Positions 7,548-12,645 of a stretch of DNA of 12,645 nt are shown piece after piece (within the stretch, counting starts at the first letter, position 1; every line of letters begins with the position of its first letter). The notes under the pieces were generated by a model. It worked only from the letters and a program-made list of their open reading frames with translations, had not been told where the DNA came from and made no database searches. The stretch is from NCBI GenBank assembly GCA_027041035.1, contig JALULB010000108.1, forward strand, positions 1-12,645, in the 5' to 3' direction. The translations under genes were made by a program, and so were the position numbers. The stretch is from Sedimenticola sp. (lineage in GTDB: Bacteria > Pseudomonadota > Gammaproteobacteria > Chromatiales > Chromatiaceae).

Positions 7548-8376
7548 AAAATCAGACGGCCCACAGCGCATTCAGAAGTTGCTTGGCAATGCCGGCTACG
7601 GCTCGCGGCGCGAGATAGAGGGCTGGATCAGCGAGGGTCGGGTGAAGATCAACGGGCGTTTGGCCAAGCTCGGCGATCGCGCCGGCGACGAGGACGAACT
7701 GAGCATCGACGGTCGTCCGGTGAGTCGTAAGCGCATAAAGCACACCGAGGCACGGGTCATTATCTATAATAAACCCGAGGGCGAGCTGGTCACACGCAAG
7801 GATCCCGAGGGCCGGCCGACGGTGTTTCAACGCCTGCCGCGCCTGCCGACCGGTCGCTGGATACCGATCGGGCGCCTGGACATCAACAGCTCCGGCCTGC
7901 TGCTGTTGACCACCGACGGCGAATTGGCGAACCAGCTGATGCATCCGTCGAATCAGGTCGAGCGCGAATACGCGGTACGCGTCAAGGGGCGTGTCAGCGA
8001 CGAGGATATCGCGGAACTGGTGAACGGCATCCAACTCGACGACGGCCCGGCGCGTTTCGAGGATGTCGTCGATGTCGGCGGCGAGGGCACCAATCACTGG
8101 TTTCACGTGGTTATCGTCGAGGGACGCAAGCGCGAGGTCAGACGCATGTGGGAAGCCCTCGGCATGCTCGTCAGCCGCCTGATTCGCGTGCGTTATGGGC
8201 CGATAAAGCTCGGCGCGCGGATCAAGCCGGGGCGCTGGCGTGAACTGGACAAGGACGAGTTCAAGGCGCTGTACCAGATACTCGGTCGACGCGCGCCGCG
8301 CATGCCGGCCAGGCCGCTGCGCAACCCGATCGTGAAGAAGCAGGGTCGCACCGCCGATCCGTGGAAGAAGCATTGA
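7510..8376 (+). CDS. rluB: 23S rRNA pseudouridine synthase, RluB type
   Basis: RluB-type enzymes isomerise a uridine in helix 80 of 23S rRNA (U2605 in E. coli) to pseudouridine. An N-terminal S4 RNA-binding domain is visible (RIQKLLGNAGYGSRREIE and EGRVKINGR). The catalytic motif GRLDINSSGLLLLT carries the nucleophile Asp124 in the numbering used here. The late motif EGRKREVRRMWEALG is also typical. The tail is basic (Lys/Arg/Pro), as in RluB rather than the smaller RsuA. The start is uncertain: the frame is open upstream inside scpB, and candidates are ATG 7483, TTG 7510, TTG 7525 and GTG 7537, none with a convincing Shine-Dalgarno. TTG 7510 is a compromise that gives a Lys-rich leader and 288 residues. 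The 5' end lies in an AT-rich patch (about 7498-7555) unlike the surrounding GC-rich DNA. Confidence 0.92.
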   Translation: MKKKLLKNQVKDKKSDGPQRIQKLLGNAGYGSRREIEGWISEGRVKINGRLAKLGDRAGDEDELSIDGRPVSRKRIKHTEARVIIYNKPEGELVTRKDPEGRPTVFQRLPRLPTGRWIPIGRLDINSSGLLLLTTDGELANQLMHPSNQVEREYAVRVKGRVSDEDIAELVNGIQLDDGPARFEDVVDVGGEGTNHWFHVVIVEGRKREVRRMWEALGMLVSRLIRVRYGPIKLGARIKPGRWRELDKDEFKALYQILGRRAPRMPARPLRNPIVKKQGRTADPWKKH

Positions 8377-8383
8377 GATGAAT

Positions 8384-8387
8384 GGAG
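8384..8387 (+). promoter_or_regulatory. Shine-Dalgarno deciding the lysozyme-inhibitor start
   Basis: GGAG sits eight bases before the ATG at 8396, which favours that start over the in-frame ATG at 8378. Confidence 0.55.
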
Positions 8388-8395
8388 AAAGTCCC

Positions 8396-9007
8396 ATGTC
8401 GATAATCACCGGGAAGTCCCAGGAATGCCGTGCCGACCGGCCTGCGTTCGCGAGGTTCGCGCTACTGCTCGTCATCGGCCTGTTGCCGGCGATCGCGCTG
8501 GCCAAACCCTTCGACAGGGTGTTGCGCTGGGATGGCATCAGCTTCCGCGTGCAATGCCCGAATGACAGTTCATTGAACACCCTGACGGTGCAGCTCTTCG
8601 GTTTGAAGCAACCGCCGGCGAATGTCCCTCACGATCGGGAGATCGATGGCAGCGTCAGCGACGCACAGTTGGCGGATCTCAATGGTGACGGTTCGCCCGA
8701 GTGGTACGTGTTTATTTCCGGTTCTGGATCAGGTAGTTATGGTGAGTTGTTGGCCTGGAGCGTGAACAACGGCCGGTCGCTCGGAGAGATCTATCTGCCG
8801 CCGCTCAGCGACGATCCCGTCAGCAGCGAGGGATACATGGGGCACGACGTGTTCTATACCGCCGGCAATCGCCTGATCCGCAAGTTTCCAATCTATCGCT
8901 CCGGCGACAGCAACGCCAATCCCAGCGGTGGGATGCGTGTCTTGCGCTACCATCTGGTTGCCGGCGAGGCGGGCTGGATACTGCGTTCCGACAGTGGATG
9001 TGATTGA
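8396..9007 (+). CDS. pliI: PliI-type periplasmic inhibitor of i-type lysozyme
   Basis: The 203-residue protein resembles PliI, a periplasmic inhibitor of invertebrate-type lysozymes. The match rests on a run of motifs I recognise: DLNGDGSPE (about 94-102), a glycine-serine loop SGSGSGSYGELL (about 108-119), NNGRSLGEIYLPPL, then EGYMGHDVF, RKFPIYRSGDSNANP and a C-terminal LVAGEAGW. The Ser-Gly/Tyr loop corresponds to the region that inserts into the lysozyme active site in characterised PliI. A signal peptide occupies residues 1-36 (ALA before KPF). Cys54 and Cys202 could form a disulfide. The ATG at 8396 is preceded by GGAG, and the gene begins 19 bases after the rluB stop. Its 3' end probably overlaps the next gene. 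Family assignment is from memory of motifs, without a search. Confidence 0.8.
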   Translation: MSIITGKSQECRADRPAFARFALLLVIGLLPAIALAKPFDRVLRWDGISFRVQCPNDSSLNTLTVQLFGLKQPPANVPHDREIDGSVSDAQLADLNGDGSPEWYVFISGSGSGSYGELLAWSVNNGRSLGEIYLPPLSDDPVSSEGYMGHDVFYTAGNRLIRKFPIYRSGDSNANPSGGMRVLRYHLVAGEAGWILRSDSGCD

Positions 9008-9701
9008 GCCGCGCACGCCCGGGCGGACCCGGCACCCTGGCGAGCGTCGCCTGTCGACACTGCATCAGGCCGCGGGTATCTATCAGCGTCTGCATACCGT
9101 CTATGGCGCGCGTCACTGGTGGCCGGCGGATACCCCGTTCGAGGTCATGCTCGGCGCGATCCTGACGCAGAACGCGGCCTGGACCAATGTCGAAAAGGCG
9201 CTGACGAATCTGAAGGCGGCCGATGCGCTGACGCCCCGGGCGATTCTCGATATACCATTGGCCGGGCTGGCGCGCCTGATCCGGCCTTCCGGCTACTTCA
9301 ACCAGAAGGCCGCGCGCCTGAAGCGCATTGCCGGCTTCGTGATCGAGCATGGCGGTATCGAGGCGCTGCGCGCGCTGCCGGTCGAGGTGCTGCGTCCGCG
9401 CCTGCTCGCGATCAACGGGGTAGGGCCGGAGACCGCCGATTCCATCCTGCTGTATGCCCTGAACAAGCCGGTGTTCGTCATCGACGCCTACACACGACGC
9501 ATCTTCAGCCGGCTTGGACACGTCAAGGGCGACGAAACCTACGAGGAACTGCGCGACCTGTTCGAGCGTTCGCTACCGGCGCGGGATACCGCGTTGTACA
9601 ACGAATACCATGCGCTGATCGTCGAACACGCCAAACAGCATTGCCGGGTGAAGCCGGTGTGCCGCAGCTGCCCGGTTTCACCGGATTGCGGCTATCCCTG
9701 A
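9000..9701 (+). CDS. Endonuclease III-like HhH-GPD DNA glycosylase with 4Fe-4S loop
   Basis: This is a base-excision repair glycosylase of the helix-hairpin-helix GPD superfamily. Visible are the N-terminal block MLGAILTQNAAWTNVEKAL, the hairpin INGVGPETADSILLYAL (about 138-154), and the catalytic Asp162 in VFVIDAYTRR. A C-terminal cluster has spacing C-x5-C-x2-C-x5-C (Cys215, 221, 224, 230) that should bind a 4Fe-4S cluster. At the position of the catalytic lysine of E. coli Nth there is Glu145, so it is probably a monofunctional glycosylase, nearer to MagIII-type or archaeal endonuclease III-related proteins than to Nth. Substrate is not predictable; alkylated purines are a reasonable guess. 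The GTG at 9000 is a provisional start that overlaps the previous gene by 8 bases; GTG 8994 is an alternative. The 3' end is tandemly duplicated downstream. Confidence 0.88.
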   Translation: MIEPRTPGRTRHPGERRLSTLHQAAGIYQRLHTVYGARHWWPADTPFEVMLGAILTQNAAWTNVEKALTNLKAADALTPRAILDIPLAGLARLIRPSGYFNQKAARLKRIAGFVIEHGGIEALRALPVEVLRPRLLAINGVGPETADSILLYALNKPVFVIDAYTRRIFSRLGHVKGDETYEELRDLFERSLPARDTALYNEYHALIVEHAKQHCRVKPVCRSCPVSPDCGYP

Positions 9702-9727
9702 TTGGCGGGCACTTGCCCGTCGCGTAG

Positions 9728-9753
9728 GGTGGAACAAGCGCAGCGGTTCCACC
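9728..9753. repeat. Dispersed-type hairpin repeat, copy 1
   Basis: GGTGGAAC and GTTCCACC form a perfect 8-bp stem around a 10-base loop (AAGCGCAGCG), preceded by GCGTAG. It lies 26 bases after the glycosylase stop. A second small hairpin, CGGGC-ACTT-GCCCG (9706-9719), lies just before it. There is no T-tract, so a classical terminator is not supported, though the pair may stabilise the mRNA end. Sequences of the form GTAGGGTGGA...TCCACC are, as I recall, common dispersed intergenic repeats in proteobacteria. Confidence 0.7.
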
Positions 9754-9758
9754 ACTGC

Positions 9759-9888
9759 CGACCTGTTCGAGCGTTCTACCGGCGCGGGATACCGTGCTGT
9801 ACAACGAATACCACGCGCTGATCGAGCATTACCCGGTGAAGCCTGTGTGCCGCAGCGCCCCGTTTCGCCGGATTGCGGCTATCCCTGA
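9759..9888 (+). pseudogene. Truncated, frameshifted copy of glycosylase C-terminus
   Basis: This is the coding part of the second duplication unit. It retains recognisable pieces of the last 50 or so codons (DLFER, YNEYHALI, PDCGYP and stop), but three deletions break the frame and two cluster cysteines are lost. It has no start and no plausible function as protein. Confidence 0.8.
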
Positions 9889-9914
9889 TTGGTGGGTCCT
9901 TGCCCGTCGCGTAG

Positions 9915-9940
9915 GGTGGAACAAGCGCAGCGGTTCCACC
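9915..9940. repeat. Dispersed-type hairpin repeat, copy 2
   Basis: This is the same 8-bp stem and 10-base loop as at 9728-9753, identical over the whole hairpin. The preceding small hairpin seen in copy 1 is broken here (GGGTCC-TTGCCC). The remaining bases to 10024 show no gene, RNA or terminator that I can support. Confidence 0.7.
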
Positions 9941-10024
9941 ACTGCCGAGATACGAGAGAGGTGGTTCGATAAAACACGCAACGCATACTTGCACGCCCCG
10001 CTTTGCCCGACCCGCGAACGCTTT

Positions 10025-11590
10025 TCAGAGCATCATGCCGCGTATCATGTAATACAGCATCGCGGCCATGATGCCGGAGGCCGGCACGGTGATCACCCAG
10101 GCGGCGACGATACGCATGAAGGTGGAGCGTTTCACCAGTTCGTGCCGATAGAGCTTCTTCAGCCGCTTGCGGTCTTTCTTCGTCAGTTCGGCCTCCTTGC
10201 GACGGGCTTTCAACTCTTTCAGCATCTGCCCCCGGCGCTCGACCGAGGCTTGCTCGAACTCACGCAGAAAACTGATGACCACGGTTTGCTCCTCGCCTTC
10301 GTGGTGGGTCTTGATCTCCTCGATCATGATCGCGTAGTTGGTCTTCAGAAACTCGCGCAGAAAGCCGACGCCAAATACCGCGCCGACCGCGATATGCGTG
10401 GAACTGACGGGCAATCCCAACTGGCTGGCGATGATTACCGTGATGGCCGCCGCCATGGCGATGCAGAAGGCGCGTTGCTGATCCAGGTCGGTGATCTCGG
10501 AGCCGACGGTGCGGATCAGTTTCGGTCCGTACAGTGCCAGACCGATGGCAATCCCGATCGCGCCGATCAGCATCACCCAGAGCGGAATTGCGGCTTTTTT
10601 CGCGATGCCGCCGTGGATGATGGCATCGTTGATCGCGGCCAGCGGGCCGACGGCATTGGCGACATCGTTGGCGCCATGCGCGAAGCTGAGCAGTCCGGCG
10701 GCGAAGATCAGCGGGATGGTGAACAGCTTGTTGATGCTGACCTTGTCCGCTGTCATGCTGGCGGCGGCGCGGCCGATACGCGGCCGGATCAGCAGGTAGA
10801 TCGCCACCGCGATGGCCAGGCCGATCACCAGGGCGAGGCCGAATTCCACCTTCCAGATCTTCTTCAGACCCTTCAGGATCAGGTAGGTCGAGAACGCCCA
10901 GGCCATTGCCGCGACCAGCAGTGGCACTATCCTGCTGGCGGCCGCGCGTTTATCCTTCTTGTAACTGATGGTGCGCTTGATCAGGTACAGAAAAGCGGCG
11001 GCGATGACCCCGCCAATGACGGGCGAGATGACCCAGCTGGCGGCGATCGCGCCCATCTTCGGCCAGTTCGCGACATCCATGCCACCGGCCGCGATGCCGG
11101 CGCCGAGCACGCCGCCGACGATGGAATGCGTGGTCGACACCGGCGCGCCCATCGCGGTGGCGATGTTCAGCCACAGCGCGCCGGCGAACAATGCCGCCAT
11201 CATCAACCAGACAAAGCTGTCGGCATCGTTCAGAAAACCCGGGTCGATGATGCCTTTCTTGATCGTCCCGACCACGTCGCCACCGGCGATCAACGCGCCG
11301 GATGCCTCGAAGATCGCCGCGATGAGTATCGCGCCGGTGAGTGTCAACGCGCGCGACCCGACCGCCGGCCCGACGTTGTTGGCGACATCGTTGGCGCCGA
11401 TGTTCATCGCCATGTAGCCGCCGATCACCGCCGCGATGACGAGCAGAAAGCCCTCGTGGAGGTCGCCGTAGTAGCGATCGACGATCGCGTAGATGAGAAC
11501 CAGAAAAACCGCGCTGATCGCGAGCTTCACGCCTTCGGTTCGCAGCGAACGGGGCGCGTCATGCAGGTTGAGAAGGTCGTTCAATGCCAT
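10025..11590 (-). CDS. pit: PiT-family inorganic phosphate transporter
   Basis: PiT proteins are low-affinity inner-membrane carriers of phosphate (often as metal-phosphate) driven by the ion gradient. Both family signatures are present: GANDVANNVGPAVG starting at residue 65 and GANDVANAVGPLA starting at 306. Each inverted half also has the paired serine-threonine motif (GAPVSTTHS near 148, GLPVSSTHI near 392). The 521 residues contain about a dozen hydrophobic segments. Residues about 425-490 form a hydrophilic, highly charged loop (Glu-rich, then Lys/Arg-rich) before the last helix (AAWVITVPASG), which may be a regulatory cytoplasmic segment. The ATG at 11590 follows an AGAGG nine bases upstream, and a plausible promoter lies 50 bases upstream. 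No phoU-like DUF47 gene, the usual partner, is visible next to it. It is convergent with the glycosylase operon. Confidence 0.95.
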   Translation of the reverse strand: MALNDLLNLHDAPRSLRTEGVKLAISAVFLVLIYAIVDRYYGDLHEGFLLVIAAVIGGYMAMNIGANDVANNVGPAVGSRALTLTGAILIAAIFEASGALIAGGDVVGTIKKGIIDPGFLNDADSFVWLMMAALFAGALWLNIATAMGAPVSTTHSIVGGVLGAGIAAGGMDVANWPKMGAIAASWVISPVIGGVIAAAFLYLIKRTISYKKDKRAAASRIVPLLVAAMAWAFSTYLILKGLKKIWKVEFGLALVIGLAIAVAIYLLIRPRIGRAAASMTADKVSINKLFTIPLIFAAGLLSFAHGANDVANAVGPLAAINDAIIHGGIAKKAAIPLWVMLIGAIGIAIGLALYGPKLIRTVGSEITDLDQQRAFCIAMAAAITVIIASQLGLPVSSTHIAVGAVFGVGFLREFLKTNYAIMIEEIKTHHEGEEQTVVISFLREFEQASVERRGQMLKELKARRKEAELTKKDRKRLKKLYRHELVKRSTFMRIVAAWVITVPASGIMAAMLYYMIRGMML

Positions 11591-11640
11591 ACTTCGGGCC
11601 TCTGGATGGGCCGCGTCGCGACCTGTTGGAATGTGAGGGA

Positions 11641-11669
11641 ATTTTACACGGAGCGGACGCGGATTTCGA
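11641..11669 (-). promoter_or_regulatory. Candidate sigma-70 promoter for the phosphate transporter
   Basis: Read on the minus strand, TCGAAA (11669-11664, 4 of 6 to consensus) is separated by 17 bases from TAAAAT (11646-11641, 5 of 6). This sits about 50 bases before the start codon and between the gene and element copy 2, so the promoter would not depend on the element. Confidence 0.4.
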
Positions 11670-11712
11670 TGCCGAGCGCCACCGAGGTGAGCCAGATCAA
11701 TTCGAAACCGTT

Positions 11713-11720
11713 GCTACAAC
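11713..11720. repeat. Left target-site duplication of 152-bp element copy 2
   Basis: GCTACAAC directly precedes the element and matches GCTACAGC directly after it at 7 of 8 positions. Confidence 0.65.
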
Positions 11721-11872
11721 GTAACTACTCAGCAAGTAGATCAAATAAAGGGTAACTGCTCAGATCGCCGCTGAAATGCGTCAGATCAAGGCAAAAAATG
11801 TGAGTTTACAAGTGTAAATGATCATTTTTGAACGCAGAGCTGGCGCATTTCAGCGGTTAGCTGAGTAGTTAC
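11721..11872. mobile_element. 152-bp MITE-like non-autonomous element, copy 2
   Basis: It has the same length, orientation and 13-bp perfect ends as copy 1 and differs at about 5 of 152 positions. Two of these differences fall in the central palindrome, which is no longer perfect (TTTACAAGTGTAAA). It lies between the stop codon of the ArsB/NhaD-type gene and the promoter region of the phosphate transporter. It carries no coding capacity. The different flanking 8-mers at the two sites indicate two independent insertion events rather than a segmental duplication. Confidence 0.87.
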
Positions 11873-11880
11873 GCTACAGC
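11873..11880. repeat. Right target-site duplication of copy 2, containing a stop codon
   Basis: GCTACAGC contains the minus-strand stop TAG (11876-11874) and the last Leu codon of the neighbouring transporter gene. The duplicated 8-mer on the other side also reads Leu-stop (TTG TAG). Confidence 0.65.
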
Positions 11881-12645
11881 AGCAACAGCACATAGACGGT
11901 CGCGAGCGCGATCTGCGCCAGCGCATAGGGCACGGCCTTGCGCACGAAGCCGCCAAAGCTCAGCGACAGGCCGTGTTTATGGATCAGGGTCACCGCGACC
12001 AGCGTCGAAGCGCTGCCGATCGGCGTGATGTTGCCGCCGAGGTTCGCGCCGAACACCACCGCCCACCACAGCGAGGATTCACCCGGGATCTGCTGCGCGG
12101 CGAGAATCTTCGCCAGCATCGCGGCCAGTGGGATGTTGTCGGTCACCGAGCTGAACAGCGCCGATGACAGCAATAGCGAGGCGACACCGCCGGCGGACTG
12201 GCCATCACCGATCAGCCAGCGCACGCCGCTGCCGATCAGCGCCAGTACCTCGGCGTGCTCCATCACGTTGATGACCACGAACAGCGACATGAAGAACAGG
12301 ATCAGATCCCAGTCCACCGCCTTGAAGAACTGGTCGGCCTCGGACTTGTAGCGGATCAGCATCACCACCGCGAAGCCCATCGCGACGAAACCCATGCCCA
12401 GATCGCGCACCACCGGCGTGATCGAGGTCGTCGCGATCGCCAGGATGAACGCGACCAATGCAAAGGCGGCGAAGCTGAAAAACGCCTGGCTCTGAATGCC
12501 GTCGTTCTCGTCGAAGCCGGCGACCAGGGTCGCGGCTTTCGTCCGTTCCGCCTCGCCCCGCAGACCATGGATGCCGAACAGGCGCGCGCCAAGCCACAAG
12601 GTAAACACCGTTGCGACAAGCACATAGGGGCTAGACTTCAGAAAG
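11874..12645 (-). CDS. ArsB/NhaD-type (ion transporter superfamily) permease, C-terminal part
   Basis: The frame is open to the right window edge without a stop, so this is the last 256 residues of a longer protein. It is strongly hydrophobic with about seven membrane segments. The final third contains SSVTDNIPLAAMLAK and FGANLGGNITPIGSAST, the paired Asn/Pro/Gly-rich motifs of the ArsB, NhaD and SLC13/CitM transporters. The AVDWDLILFFMSLFVV segment is also typical of ArsB/NhaD relatives. Family members export arsenite or exchange sodium and protons, or import dicarboxylates; the substrate cannot be settled from this fragment. A GTG at 12623 could be mistaken for a start, but in-frame coding sequence continues beyond it. 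The stop codon abuts the 152-bp element by one base. Confidence 0.88.
   Translation of the reverse strand, partial: FLKSSPYVLVATVFTLWLGARLFGIHGLRGEAERTKAATLVAGFDENDGIQSQAFFSFAAFALVAFILAIATTSITPVVRDLGMGFVAMGFAVVMLIRYKSEADQFFKAVDWDLILFFMSLFVVINVMEHAEVLALIGSGVRWLIGDGQSAGGVASLLLSSALFSSVTDNIPLAAMLAKILAAQQIPGESSLWWAVVFGANLGGNITPIGSASTLVAVTLIHKHGLSLSFGGFVRKAVPYALAQIALATVYVLLLL

Larger units (their letters stand above)
9554..9945. repeat. Diverged tandem duplication (205 bp + 187 bp) of glycosylase 3' end and downstream hairpin
   Basis: Unit 1 (9554-9758) runs from the codons around DLFERS of the glycosylase through its stop and a hairpin. Unit 2 (9759-9945) repeats the same order with deletions of about 2, 15 and 1 bases and about 13 substitutions in my hand alignment. 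The last 43 or so bases, including the hairpin, are identical. The shared CCGA at the unit ends could mark the recombination point. Confidence 0.88.

Noticed and set aside
9950..10024. Rho-independent terminator for the phosphate transporter
   Set aside because: Only a 4-bp stem (GCAA...TTGC) followed by GTGTTTTA is found on the minus strand; too weak to report.
9794..11755. Plus-strand open frame of 653 codons over the phosphate transporter
   Set aside because: It is antisense to a clear PiT gene, has an Asp/Arg/Gln/His-rich composition typical of GC-rich shadow frames, and starts inside the decayed duplication.
12362..12625. Minus-strand ATG-started open frame of 87 codons at the right edge
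   Set aside because: It is in a different frame from the clear transporter coding sequence and is Arg/Ser-rich shadow sequence.

Overview
The window looks like chromosomal DNA from a GC-rich gammaproteobacterium. The main evidence is the co-directional run site-2 protease, trpS, scpA, scpB, rluB, a gene order I associate with gammaproteobacteria. Narrowing this to a sulfur-oxidiser or Chromatiales-type lineage would be a guess. There are no rRNA, tRNA, CRISPR or phage genes. The ordinary genes are tightly packed, and the unusual material sits in three intergenic intervals.

Layout. (1) Positions 58-3703, minus strand: a three-gene, translationally coupled operon. It encodes a lipoprotein with an LssY-type C-terminal domain, a secreted alpha/beta-hydrolase (lipase-like), and a phospholipase-D-type lipoprotein with two HKD motifs. 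All three have export signals, so this looks like an envelope lipid-processing set of unknown purpose. (2) Positions 3704-3973: the divergent gap to the next operon, carrying copy 1 of a 152-bp non-coding inverted-repeat element (MITE-like). (3) Positions 3974-9701, plus strand: site-2 protease, trpS, scpA, scpB, rluB, a PliI-type periplasmic lysozyme inhibitor, and an endonuclease III-like DNA glycosylase. Junctions from trpS onward overlap or nearly touch, so this is probably one long transcription unit joining housekeeping functions (tRNA charging, chromosome condensation, 23S rRNA pseudouridylation, base-excision repair) to an envelope defence protein. (4) Positions 9702-10024: no intact gene. 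It holds a decayed tandem copy of the glycosylase 3' end plus its downstream hairpin. (5) Positions 10025-11590, minus strand: a PiT-family phosphate transporter with a plausible sigma-70 promoter. (6) Positions 11721-11872: copy 2 of the 152-bp element. (7) Positions 11874 to the right edge, minus strand: the C-terminal part of an ArsB/NhaD-type transporter that runs off the window.

Most notable points. The two 152-bp elements differ at only 5 positions by hand alignment, have 13-bp perfect terminal repeats beginning GTAA, and are flanked by near-perfect 8-bp duplications. These are IS66-like hallmarks, yet no transposase is present. One copy sits in a divergent promoter gap; the other landed exactly on a stop codon without changing the protein. 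TrpS carries a four-cysteine motif resembling the iron-sulfur site described for Thermotoga TrpRS. The only functionally unfamiliar unit is the LssY-domain/lipase/PLD operon. No system here can be called wholly new from sequence alone.
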